Below, one piece after another: positions 54,268-62,423 of a stretch of DNA of 64,000 nucleotides; the first letter of the stretch is position 1; each line of letters begins with the position of its first letter. A program made the translations under genes and the position numbers. The notes beneath the pieces are model-generated. The model was not told where the DNA came from. It did not search any database and saw only the letters and a program-made list of their open reading frames with translations. Origin of the DNA: Gemmatimonadota bacterium (GTDB lineage: Bacteria > Gemmatimonadota > Gemmatimonadetes > Gemmatimonadales > GWC2-71-9); the NCBI GenBank assembly GCA_016713435.1, contig JADJPD010000003.1, forward strand, positions 248,001 to 312,000. The letters are read 5' to 3'.

Positions 54268-57134
54268 GCGACACGATTCTGGAGCGCCTGCGGGCGGCGC
54301 TCGGGGAGCGCTACACCATCGACCGCCAGGTGGGCCAGGGCGGGATGGCCACGGTGTACGGCGCCACCGACCGCAAGCACAACCGCCAGGTGGCCATCAA
54401 GGTGCTCCGCCCGGAGCTGGCGGCCACCATCGGCGGCGACCGCTTCCTGCGCGAGATCGAGGTCTCGGCCCGGCTGCAGCACCCGCACATCGTGCCGCTG
54501 TACGACTCGGGCGACGCGGGCGGGGTGCTCTACTACGTGATGCCCTTCGTCACCGGCGAGTCGCTCCGCGACCGGCTCACGCGCGACGGCAAGATCCCCT
54601 TCGAGGAAGCCGTGGCCCTGCTCCGGCAGATGGCGAGCGCGCTGGCGTACGCGCACCAGCAGGGCATCATCCACCGCGACATCAAGCCCGAGAACGTCCT
54701 CCTCTCCAACGGCGTCGCCGTGGTGGCCGACTTCGGCATCGCGCGCGCGCTGCGCGCCGCGAGCGAAGGCTCCATGACGGGGCTCGGCTTCGCCATCGGG
54801 ACGCCGGCCTACATGAGCCCCGAGCAGGCTACCGCCAGCGACATCGACGAGCGGAGCGACCAGTACTCGCTGGCCTGCGTCTTCTACGAGATGGTGACGG
54901 GTGCCGCCCCCTTCGCGGCGCCCACCATGCAGGCGGTGCTCACCAAGAGCCTCTCGGGCCCGCGGCCCAGGCTCAGCAAGGTGGCCCGCACCACGCCGGC
55001 CGAGGCCGATGCGCCGGTCACCCGGGCCCTCGCCGCCGACCCGAAGGACCGCTACGCCACCGTCACCGACTTCGCCGCCGCGCTCGAGCGCGCCGCCGGC
55101 GGCGGCAGCGGCGCCGTGGCGGAGCGCACCCGGCTCAAGCGGCTGGTGGTGGGGCTGCCCGTTGCGGTGGCGGCCATCGCGCTGGCGGTGTTCGCGCTCC
55201 TGCCGCGCGGCGGCAGCGTGGTGCGCGGGGCCGAGTCCATGGTGGTGCTGCCCTTCAACGCCACCGGGCCCGGCGTGGACGTGCTGGGCGAGGGGATGGT
55301 GGACCTCCTCACCACCAACCTGAACGCCGTGGGCGGCATCCGCGCCGTGGAGCCGCGCGCCGTGCTGGCGCGGCTCAAGAAGGAGGGCGCCCCCGCCGAC
55401 GTGGAAGGCGCGCTCCGTTTTGCCGGGGCACTCAAGGCCAACTCGGTGGTGATGGGCAGCATCGTGGCCACGGGAAGCCGGGTGCGGGTCTCGGCCGACC
55501 TCTACGGCCCCGAGGGGACGAGCCTGGCGCGGGCGCAGGTGGATGGCGCCGCCGACTCGGTGCTCCAGCTGGTGGACCAGCTGAGCCTGTCGCTGGTGCG
55601 CGAGATCTGGCGTTCCAAGGAGCCGGTACCCAACCTGCGGGTCACCGGCCTCACCACCAACTCGCTCGCCGCCATGCGTGAGTACCTGACGGGCGAGCAG
55701 TTCTATCGCCGCGCCATGTGGGAGTCGGCGCAGGCGGCGTTCGGGCGGGCCATCGAGGACGACACGACGTTCGCGCTGGCGCACTACCGGCTGGCGATGG
55801 CGCTCGGCTGGAAAGGCGGCTACGGCTCGCTCCGGGCCGACAGCGCGAGCGCCGCGGCGCTCCGCATGGCCAGCCGGTTGCCGCCCCGGGAACGGACGCT
55901 GGTCGCCGCCTACCGGCTGTTCTCCCAGGGCCGGCTCGCCGCCTCGGACAGCATGCGGGCCTACCTGCGCGAGCACCCGGACGACCTCGACGCCTGGTAC
56001 CTCCTGGGCGAGTCGCAGTACCATAGCAAGCATCTGACGGGCCAGGGACCGGCCGCGCTCCGCGAGCCCTTCGACCGGGTGCTCGCGGCCGACTCGACCC
56101 TCACCCCCGCCGCCATCCATCCGCTCGAGACCGCCATCGCCCAGGGCGACTCGATCGGCTTCCAGCGCTACCTGCGCCTCTTCCGTTCCGGTGCCGACTC
56201 CGCGGCCGTGCGCGGCTACGAGGTGGCCGGCGCGATGGCCTTCGCCGGGCTGGTCCCCGACTCGGCGACGGCCAGCGCCCTTGGAAACACCATGGGCGCC
56301 GCGATGTCGATCTACTCCGGAGCCTTCGCTGGGCCAGGCACCACCGGGGACACGGTGCTGGCGCGCTACGAACGCCTCACAACGGCGCTCAGGCCGGAGA
56401 TGACACCCCCGGTGCGGCTGCAGCTTGCCGCCGGGCGCGGACTGATCCTGCTCGGCCTCGGCCGGTTCGCCGCGGCGACCGCCTTCAACGACACCCTGGT
56501 CGAACTCTCGCGGGACCAGGCCGGCGGTATCCGGCTCTTCCCGCACGTGATGGGCTATGCCGCCCCGGGCTACGAGGAGGCCTGGATCGCGAACTTCCTC
56601 AGCGCCCCGGTGCGAAGCCCCTTCCAGGGCACGTTTGCGGCCCTCATCCTGCTCAACCGGGGCGAAACCGGGCGTGCCGGCCGATTGCTGGACAGCCTGC
56701 AGCGTGACACCACCGCCATGCCTCCGTTCCTGCGAGGTGCGCTGGAGGCGGCCCAAGGCATCCGCCGGCTGGACGAGGGCGATACCACGCGGGCCATCCG
56801 GGAGCTCGAGTCGGGGATCGAACGGGTGGGCAACAACATGATGTTCAACACCGCCGCCCGCCTGCGGCTCGGGGCGGCACTGGCCGCCCGGCCGGCCACG
56901 CAGGAAAAGGGCCTGGGGCTGTTACGGAATGCCTTCGTCGGCGACATCGGCCTGCAGCCGATCGCGGCGTACCAACTGGGGCGGACTGCCGAGGCTGTGG
57001 GCCGGCGAGACCTGGCGATGGAGGGTTACAGCCAGTTCCTGCGCCTCTGGAACAAGGCCGATCCCGCTGTGCAGCCCCGGGTGGAAGAGGCCCGGGCCGC
57101 GTTGGCCCGGCTTACCGCCGAGGGGGCGAAGTAG
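54264..57134 (+). CDS. Large membrane serine/threonine kinase with FlgO-like and TPR regions
   Basis: The 956-residue product starts at a GTG. Residues about 15-280 are a kinase domain: glycine loop VGQGGM (23-28), Lys46, HRDIKPEN with Asp139, DFG at 156-158 and GTPAYMSPEQ. A single membrane segment lies at about 291-313 (VVGLPVAVAAIALAVFALLP). The outer part begins with a FlgO/CsgG-like domain (SMVVLPFNATGPGVDVLGEG, LTTNLNAVGGIRAVEPRAVL) and continues into degenerate TPRs (LAAMREYLTGEQFYRRAMWE, FALAHYRLAMALGWKGGYGS). This architecture is very common in Gemmatimonadota and Acidobacteriota. It probably senses periplasmic conditions through the TPRs. Confidence 0.9.
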   Translation: MSDTILERLRAALGERYTIDRQVGQGGMATVYGATDRKHNRQVAIKVLRPELAATIGGDRFLREIEVSARLQHPHIVPLYDSGDAGGVLYYVMPFVTGESLRDRLTRDGKIPFEEAVALLRQMASALAYAHQQGIIHRDIKPENVLLSNGVAVVADFGIARALRAASEGSMTGLGFAIGTPAYMSPEQATASDIDERSDQYSLACVFYEMVTGAAPFAAPTMQAVLTKSLSGPRPRLSKVARTTPAEADAPVTRALAADPKDRYATVTDFAAALERAAGGGSGAVAERTRLKRLVVGLPVAVAAIALAVFALLPRGGSVVRGAESMVVLPFNATGPGVDVLGEGMVDLLTTNLNAVGGIRAVEPRAVLARLKKEGAPADVEGALRFAGALKANSVVMGSIVATGSRVRVSADLYGPEGTSLARAQVDGAADSVLQLVDQLSLSLVREIWRSKEPVPNLRVTGLTTNSLAAMREYLTGEQFYRRAMWESAQAAFGRAIEDDTTFALAHYRLAMALGWKGGYGSLRADSASAAALRMASRLPPRERTLVAAYRLFSQGRLAASDSMRAYLREHPDDLDAWYLLGESQYHSKHLTGQGPAALREPFDRVLAADSTLTPAAIHPLETAIAQGDSIGFQRYLRLFRSGADSAAVRGYEVAGAMAFAGLVPDSATASALGNTMGAAMSIYSGAFAGPGTTGDTVLARYERLTTALRPEMTPPVRLQLAAGRGLILLGLGRFAAATAFNDTLVELSRDQAGGIRLFPHVMGYAAPGYEEAWIANFLSAPVRSPFQGTFAALILLNRGETGRAGRLLDSLQRDTTAMPPFLRGALEAAQGIRRLDEGDTTRAIRELESGIERVGNNMMFNTAARLRLGAALAARPATQEKGLGLLRNAFVGDIGLQPIAAYQLGRTAEAVGRRDLAMEGYSQFLRLWNKADPAVQPRVEEARAALARLTAEGAK

Positions 57135-57135
57135 C

Positions 57136-58035
57136 TTACTCCCAGTCCGCCGGCATCTCGGCCAGTTCGCTGAGGAGGGCCTTGTAGCTGGCGTGACGGT
57201 CGGGGGAGACGGTGCCCGCCTTCACCGCCGCGAGCACCTGGCACCCCGGCTCGTGCACGTGACTGCAGTCGGGGAAGCGGCAGGTCTCCGCCAGCGGGCG
57301 GAACTCCGGGAAGCAGTGCGCCAGCTCCACGGGATCGAGGCCCCAGAGCCCCACCTCGCTGAAGCCCGGCGTGTCCACGATGAACCCGCCGCCGCCGAGC
57401 GGCACCATGACGGCGCCGGTGGTGGTGTGGGTGCCCCGGCGGACCTTCTCGCTGATCTCGCCCACCCGGAGCCGGAGGCCCGGCTCCAGCGCATTCAGCA
57501 GGCTCGACTTCCCCGCCCCGCTCGGCCCCGTCACCACGCTCTCCTGCCCCTGCAGCGCCGCGCGGAGCTCCTCGAGCCCCGCGCCCGTCTTCACGCTGGT
57601 GCAGTGCACCGGGTAGCCGGCGCGCCGCAGCCGTTCCGCCAGCTCCACTCCTGCCGCCAGGTCCACCTTGTTCAGGACCACGCGCGCCGGGATCTGGTTG
57701 GCCTCGGCCACCACCAGCAGGCGGTCCACCAGCTGGGGGATGGGCTCGGGGTCCCGGGTGGCGGTGACCACGATGACCTGGTCGGGGTTGGCCACCACGG
57801 GGCGGTGCCCGCGCCCCTCGGGGACGCGGCGGGCGAGCAGGCTCTTCCGCTCCTCGACGGCGGCAATCCCCAGCGTGCCGGCGGCGTCGCCCGCGTCCAG
57901 CTGGACCCGGTCGCCGACGACGAGCTTGGGCATGTCGCGCTTCATCTTGCCGCGGAGCACGGCGCGCACCTCGCCGTCCGCGGTGAGGATGCGGTAGACG
58001 CTGCCGTCGCGCTCCAGGATGGTGCCGGTCACCAT
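57136..58035 (-). CDS. rsgA: Ribosome small subunit-dependent GTPase A (RsgA)
   Basis: The 299-residue product is a circularly permuted GTPase that checks late 30S ribosomal subunit maturation. The N-terminal OB domain (residues 1-70, GTILERDGSVYRIL) precedes the permuted GTPase motifs: NKVD (G4), then SVKTGAGL (G5), the P-loop GPSGAGKSSLLNAL (G1) and DTPGFSEVG (G3). The C-terminal zinc site is CRFPDCSHVHEPGC. It is slightly short but complete. Its start overlaps the preceding small gene by 7 bp. Confidence 0.95.
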   Translation of the reverse strand: MVTGTILERDGSVYRILTADGEVRAVLRGKMKRDMPKLVVGDRVQLDAGDAAGTLGIAAVEERKSLLARRVPEGRGHRPVVANPDQVIVVTATRDPEPIPQLVDRLLVVAEANQIPARVVLNKVDLAAGVELAERLRRAGYPVHCTSVKTGAGLEELRAALQGQESVVTGPSGAGKSSLLNALEPGLRLRVGEISEKVRRGTHTTTGAVMVPLGGGGFIVDTPGFSEVGLWGLDPVELAHCFPEFRPLAETCRFPDCSHVHEPGCQVLAAVKAGTVSPDRHASYKALLSELAEMPADWE

Positions 58036-58343
58036 GGGCTGGGCGCCGCCGTGATGGCCTTGTCGAGCTCGGCCTTCACGTCGTAGAGGGAGAGGGCCTC
58101 GAGGCGCGCCTGGGCGTCCTCCGGGGTGAGCGCCCAGACCAGGACGGGGGATTCCACGTGGCCCACGGGGCGGTCCCCGCCCCCGGCCCAGCGCACGAAA
58201 ATGAGCGAGGCCGCGAAGCGGCCCCGCGCATCGGCCTCCTCCTCGACGTAGAGCCCCACGCTGTACGGCTGGCCGTCGCTGCCGGTGAAGGCCGCGGCGC
58301 GCTCGTGGCGCGCCATGTAGCCGCCGAGGGTGAGGTCGTCCAT
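58029..58343 (-). CDS. Hypothetical protein, RsgA-associated
   Basis: The 104-residue product starts at the ATG at 58343 (MDDLTLGGYMARHERAAAFT) and ends AAPSPW. It looks like a compact beta-rich domain (GQPYSVGLYVEEEADARGRF, AASLIFVRWAGGGDRPVGHV) with a helical tail. I do not recognise a family. It is tightly packed between proline dehydrogenase (5 bp) and rsgA (7-bp overlap), so it is probably expressed with both. Longer in-frame upstream codons are antisense noise from proline dehydrogenase. Confidence 0.7.
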   Translation of the reverse strand: MDDLTLGGYMARHERAAAFTGSDGQPYSVGLYVEEEADARGRFAASLIFVRWAGGGDRPVGHVESPVLVWALTPEDAQARLEALSLYDVKAELDKAITAAPSPW

Positions 58344-58348
58344 GCGGC

Positions 58349-59278
58349 CTAGCGGCCCACCGCCTCCTTCACCACGTTCCCCATGATGAAGGCGATGTTG
58401 GCGGGCCGCTCGGCGAGCCGGCGCATGAGGTAGGGGTACCACTGGGTGCCGAAGGGCACGTAGACCCGCATGTTGTAGCCGCCGCCGCGGAGCTGGTCCT
58501 GCAGGTCGCGCCGGACGCCGTAGAGCATCTGGAACTCGAAGCGCGACGGGTCGATCTTCTGCTGCGCGGCGAAGGCCTTGGCCCGCTCCAGGATCACCTG
58601 GTCGTGGGTGGCGAGGCCCGGGTAGTTGCCCCGCTCCATCAGCCGCTCCATGAGCATGACGTAGTTCTTGTCCACGTCGGCCTTGTCGGGGAAGGCCACG
58701 TCGGCCGGCTCGAGGTACGCGCCCTTGCAGAGGCGGACGCGGACGCCCTTCTCGATGAGCAGGTCCACGTCGGCGGCGGAGCGGCGGAGGGCGGACTGGA
58801 TCACCACGCCCACGGTGTTGCCGAAGGTGGGATGGAGCTTCTGGTAGAAGAAGTCCAGCGTACGCTGGGTGTAGGCCGAGCTCTCCATGTCCAGCCGGAC
58901 GAAGGAGCCGTGCGCCTTGGCCTTGTCGAGGATGGCCGACATATTGGCGAGGCACAGGTCCTCGCTGATGTCGAAGCCCATCTGGGTGAGCTTCACCGAC
59001 ACGTTGCTCTGGACCCCGGCCTTCGCGATGGCGTCGAGCATCTGCAGGTAGGTGTCCCGGGCGGCGGCGGCCTGGCCGGCCTCGGTGATGCTCTCCCCCA
59101 GGAGATCCAGCGTGGCGGTGATCTTCCGGCCATTCAGGTCCCGGGCGGCCTGCACCGCCGAGTCGATGGTCTCCCCCGCCACGAACCGGTGGGCAAACTT
59201 CCGGGCCAGCGGATTCCCCCGGACGAAGCGGAAGACCTGCTTCTGCTCGGAGAGCCAGAGGAGACTGTGACGCATCAT
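58349..59278 (-). CDS. Proline dehydrogenase
   Basis: The 309-residue product starts at the Met pair MMRHSLLWLSEQKQVFRFVR. It is a monofunctional bacterial proline dehydrogenase (FAD TIM barrel) that oxidises proline to pyrroline-5-carboxylate, the first step of proline use. Motifs are VSVKLTQMGFDIS, FVRLDMESSAYTQRTLDFFY, RLCKGAYLEP (substrate and FAD contact) and the C-terminal FGTQWYPYLMRRLAERPANI, with the Tyr and paired Arg residues that bind proline. The P5C dehydrogenase gene is not in the window. Confidence 0.93.
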   Translation of the reverse strand: MMRHSLLWLSEQKQVFRFVRGNPLARKFAHRFVAGETIDSAVQAARDLNGRKITATLDLLGESITEAGQAAAARDTYLQMLDAIAKAGVQSNVSVKLTQMGFDISEDLCLANMSAILDKAKAHGSFVRLDMESSAYTQRTLDFFYQKLHPTFGNTVGVVIQSALRRSAADVDLLIEKGVRVRLCKGAYLEPADVAFPDKADVDKNYVMLMERLMERGNYPGLATHDQVILERAKAFAAQQKIDPSRFEFQMLYGVRRDLQDQLRGGGYNMRVYVPFGTQWYPYLMRRLAERPANIAFIMGNVVKEAVGR

Positions 59279-59343
59279 GGCGGACGTTCCTGGGATGAGG
59301 CTGGAGAGCGGCAACCTAAACCCCGACGGAGGGGGGCTCAAGC

Positions 59344-60093
59344 GTGAATATTGATGCAGGCCGGGGGGCCACCCGGATCGCCATGTGGAGCGGGCCCCGC
59401 AACATCTCCACGGCCATGATGCGGGCCTGGGAGAACCGCCCCGACAGCTGGGTGGTGGACGAGCCGCTCTACGCCCACTACCTCACCCAGGTGGCGGTGA
59501 CCCATCCCGGCGTGGACGAGGTCATCGCCAGCCAGGAGAACGACTGGGAGAAGGTGGTGGCCTGGCTCACCGGCCCCGTCCCGGAGGGGCGGGCGATCTG
59601 GTACCAGAAGCACATGGCCCACCACTGGCTGCCCCACCTGCGGGGCCCGTGGCTCTTCCAGCTCACCAACGCCTTCCTGATCCGCCACCCGGCGGAGATG
59701 CTGCCGAGCCTCGTGGCCAAGATGGGGCCGCCGGTGCTCCGGGACACGGGGCTGCCGCAGCAGGTGGAGCTGTTCGAGGCGGTGCGCGCCCGCACCGGGG
59801 TGACGCCGCCGGTGCTCGACACCGAGGACGTGCTGCAGGACCCGCGCGGGGTCCTCGCGCGGTTCTGCGCTGAGGTGGGGGTGTCGTTCGACGAGCGGAT
59901 GCTGTCCTGGCCTCCGGGCCGCCGGGCCACCGACGGCGTCTGGGCCAAGCACTGGTACGAGGCCGTCGAGCGCTCCACCGGCTTCGAGCCTTACCGCCCG
60001 CGCTCGCGCACGGTGCCGGCTGAACTCGAGCCGCTGCTGGCGGAGTGCATGCCGTTGTACGAGGAACTGCGGCGGTACCGGCTGGTGGCGTGA
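59344..60093 (+). CDS. Sulfotransferase-like P-loop protein
   Basis: The 249-residue product starts at a GTG at 59344, divergent from proline dehydrogenase by 65 bp. The N-terminus RIAMWSGPRNISTAMMRAWE is the 5'-phosphosulfate-binding P-loop form (SGPRNISTA) seen in sulfotransferase-like proteins. Further motifs are DEPLYAHYL, KHMAHHW and FLIRHPAEMLPSL. In several eukaryotes this domain is fused N-terminally to a branched-chain aminotransferase-like domain; here a class IV aminotransferase gene follows after one repeat element. Whether it transfers sulfate is unknown. Confidence 0.8.
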   Translation: MNIDAGRGATRIAMWSGPRNISTAMMRAWENRPDSWVVDEPLYAHYLTQVAVTHPGVDEVIASQENDWEKVVAWLTGPVPEGRAIWYQKHMAHHWLPHLRGPWLFQLTNAFLIRHPAEMLPSLVAKMGPPVLRDTGLPQQVELFEAVRARTGVTPPVLDTEDVLQDPRGVLARFCAEVGVSFDERMLSWPPGRRATDGVWAKHWYEAVERSTGFEPYRPRSRTVPAELEPLLAECMPLYEELRRYRLVA

Positions 60094-60104
60094 GGCTGGC
60101 TGTT

Positions 60105-60347
60105 GGTGTGACTCAACGCAGAGGCGCAGAGGACGCGGAGGGCCGCAGAGGAGCTGCGTGACCGTGGTTGGCCCGCCGGAAGGGGGCTGTCGTGATCTTG
60201 GTGGGTGTATGTTTGGGTCCAGCAGCGGACCCCACCGACCGCGGAACCCCACCACAAGACCACGCGGACTCACGGTGCCACGCCGCCATCCGCGCGCAGT
60301 TCCTCCGTGCCCTCTGCGTTCTCCGCGCCTCTGCGTTGAGTCACACC
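60105..60347. repeat. Long inverted-arm intergenic repeat, family I, copy D
   Basis: The left arm begins GGTGTGACTCAACGCAGAGG (60105). The right arm ends CCTCTGCGTTGAGTCACACC (60347), a perfect 20-bp match as reverse complement, with near-complete pairing for about 25 more bases. Compared with copies A-C the outer arm sequence differs (ACTCAACG instead of TTCACCG), but both arms changed together. It fills the gap between the sulfotransferase-like and aminotransferase genes. Confidence 0.8.
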
Positions 60348-60401
60348 GGAACCCGGCCCAGGCACCGCCACGCGGCGACGCCCCGAACCAAGGATCGAAC
60401 C

Positions 60402-61301
60402 ATGCTGCAGCAGTTCAACGAGAAGAACCGCGACCTGATCGTCAACATCAACGGCAGGCTCGTCCACCGCGACGAGGCCGGGGTGAGCCCGTTCGACTCG
60501 GCCGTGCAGGGTGGCGACGCGGTGTGGGAGGGGCTCCGGGTGTACGAGGGGCGCATCTTCCGCCTCACCGAGCACCTCGACCGCCTGCGCGACTCGGCCA
60601 AGGCGCTCGCCTTCGCGGTGATCCCCTCCCACGAGGCGATCACGGCCGAGATCCGGAAGACGCTCGCCGCCAACCAGATGCGGGATGGTGTGCACATCCG
60701 GCTCACGCTCACCCGCGGCGTGAAGGTGACGTCGGGGATGGACCCGCGGCTCAACCAGGGCGGCCCCACGCTCATCGTGCTGGCCGAGCACAAGCCGCCG
60801 GTCTACGGGACGCATGGGCTCTCGCTGGTGACGGTGTCCATCCGCCGCTTCCCGCCCGACTGCATGGACCCCAAGATCCACCACTGCAACCTGATCCAGT
60901 CCATCCTGGCCAAGCTCGAGGCCAACGTGGCCGGCGCCGACGACGCGCTGATGCTCGACACCCGCGGCTTCATCGCCGAGACCAACGCGACGCACCTCTT
61001 CTTCGTGGAGAAGGGGCTGGTGCGCACCAGCCGCACCGTCGCGTGCCCCGAGGGGATCACGCGCTCGGTGGTGCTCGAGCTCTGCCGGCAGCACGGCATC
61101 CCCCACGAAGTGACGGACCTCTCGCTCACCGAGGCCTACCGGGCGGAGGAAGCGTTCTGCACCGGCACCATGGGAGAGCTGGCGGCCGTGACGACGATCG
61201 ACGGCCGCACCATCGGGAGCGGCAGCGTGGGGCCGATGACGCAGCGGCTCACGGGGCTCTTCCGGGAGCTTACGGCGCGGGAAGGGACCGTCGTGGCCTG
61301 A
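60402..61301 (+). CDS. Class IV aminotransferase (branched-chain aminotransferase-like)
   Basis: The 299-residue product starts at the ATG at 60402, after AAGGA. It is a fold-type IV PLP enzyme: NINGRLVHRDEAGVSPFDSA and GDAVWEGLRVYEGRIFRLTE at the start, the PLP lysine in MDPKIHHCNLIQSILAKLEA, and FIAETNATHLFFV with TGTMGELAAVTTIDGRTIG at the end. It transaminates branched-chain amino acids or related keto acids (possibly D-amino acids); the family is too broad to decide. The sulfotransferase-like gene upstream makes the pair resemble the eukaryotic fusion. Confidence 0.88.
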   Translation: MLQQFNEKNRDLIVNINGRLVHRDEAGVSPFDSAVQGGDAVWEGLRVYEGRIFRLTEHLDRLRDSAKALAFAVIPSHEAITAEIRKTLAANQMRDGVHIRLTLTRGVKVTSGMDPRLNQGGPTLIVLAEHKPPVYGTHGLSLVTVSIRRFPPDCMDPKIHHCNLIQSILAKLEANVAGADDALMLDTRGFIAETNATHLFFVEKGLVRTSRTVACPEGITRSVVLELCRQHGIPHEVTDLSLTEAYRAEEAFCTGTMGELAAVTTIDGRTIGSGSVGPMTQRLTGLFRELTAREGTVVA

Positions 61302-61617
61302 GGCGCTACTAAGGACTTTGGGCGCCGGCCCTGGAGGCCTGCGGCGAGGGCCGCGAGGCCCGCCGGGGGGGACGGGTGGGCCGGGGGGGGGCGCGTCGGG
61401 GGCCCCGACCCGCGCCACCTCCACGCCAAGCGGATGGCTGGAAGCGCGGCACCTGCGCCCCCGCGCTCCTCCGTGGTGCCCCAATCCCGCGCGTCCACAG
61501 GTCACCCGGGCTGCCCGACCGGGGCCGCGCGCGCGCCGCGCTCTGGGCTTTCTGGGACACTGCACGGACCGGGCCTGGGCGGGGCCGGGATCACTTCGAC
61601 AAGTCATGGAGGACACG
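61302..61617. other. Intergenic stretch without supported genes
   Basis: These 316 bp are very GC-rich with long G runs (about 61363-61400). I see no conserved promoter or repeat arm. A GGAGG ribosome-binding site for the next small gene lies at 61608-61612. Confidence 0.4.
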
Positions 61618-61824
61618 ATGCGGATGCGACAGGCATGGCGGGGACTGCTCCTGGCCGGTGGCGCGTACCTGGCCAAGCGATGGTGGGACAAGCAGCAGGC
61701 GGCCAACGGCGTGAGCCGCGGGATGAGTTCCGCCTCGAACGAGCCGGCGGCGGGCGGGGCCGGGTACGCCTCGGGCGGCGGGATGGGGTCGGATCCCGCT
61801 GCGGGGACGCCGCCGAGCCTCTAG
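61618..61824 (+). CDS. Small hydrophobic/glycine-rich protein
   Basis: The 68-residue product starts at the ATG at 61618 with GGAGG six bases upstream. Residues 6-20 (AWRGLLLAGGAYLAKRWW) form one short membrane-prone helix and the rest is Gly/Ala/Ser-rich (EPAAGGAGYASGGGMGSDPA), so it may be a small membrane-attached protein. I know of no family. Its stop overlaps the stop of the convergent DCC gene by 4 bp. The good ribosome-binding site is the main support. Confidence 0.6.
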   Translation: MRMRQAWRGLLLAGGAYLAKRWWDKQQAANGVSRGMSSASNEPAAGGAGYASGGGMGSDPAAGTPPSL

Positions 61825-62234
61825 GGCAGGAAGCGGCCCCGCAGTTCCGGCGGCAGCAGGGGACAGGCCCCCTCCGGCGTGGCGAAGATCCGCTTGCGGA
61901 CCTTCGCCACGCCGTCGTAGGCGAGGTCGAGCAACCAGGTGGGCAGGAGCTGCAGCACCCGCGCCAGGGCGCCCCAGCCCCCGCCGATCCGCTCGGCGAT
62001 CCGGAGCGCGGCGGTGCTGCGGGTGAGCACCCGGCCATCGGCTGTCTTGAGGACGATGCTGTCGGGGAAGCGCGCGCGGTCGGCGGGCGGGAAGGTGGCC
62101 TCGAAGGTGGGGCCCTGGAGCGCGGCGTAGCGGAAGCGCGTGCCCCCGGGGTCGCGCGCCAGCGCGAACTTCACGGCATGGTGGCAGAGGCCGCAGGTGC
62201 CGTCGTAGAAGAGCAGGTCGGGCGCAGGCGTCAC
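61821..62234 (-). CDS. DCC family thiol-disulfide oxidoreductase (DUF393)
   Basis: The 137-residue product starts at a GTG at 62234 (GGAG eight bases before it). The motif LLFYDGTCGLCHHAVKFALA (DxxCxxC) defines the DCC/DUF393 family of thioredoxin-like small proteins. Further family features are FRYAALQG, DSIVLKTADGRVLTRSTAAL and RKRIFATPEGACPLLPPELR. It probably works as a thiol reductase or oxidase in the cytoplasm. The longer upstream frame has no support. Confidence 0.88.
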   Translation of the reverse strand: MTPAPDLLFYDGTCGLCHHAVKFALARDPGGTRFRYAALQGPTFEATFPPADRARFPDSIVLKTADGRVLTRSTAALRIAERIGGGWGALARVLQLLPTWLLDLAYDGVAKVRKRIFATPEGACPLLPPELRGRFLP

Positions 62235-62423
62235 GGCATCTCCGCTCCAGGTGAGTCCTCGGGCCGGTGCGGCTGCTCCGCGGGAGACGACGGCCAACTC
62301 CGGCCTGGCGGCCCTCTCCCGATGGGGGCAGCGTCCACCCCTTCCCTGGCCCCGACGTCCCCTGTTTCCGCCATGCCGCATCACCGCACATCACGAGGCC
62401 CGATGGCTATATTGCTGACACCC

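Noticed and set aside
62403..62423. Upstream ATG (62403) as the Rho start
   Set aside because: It lies before a TATATT box, and the added residues (MAILLTP) are not typical of Rho; the ATG at 62424 fits better, although this is not proven.
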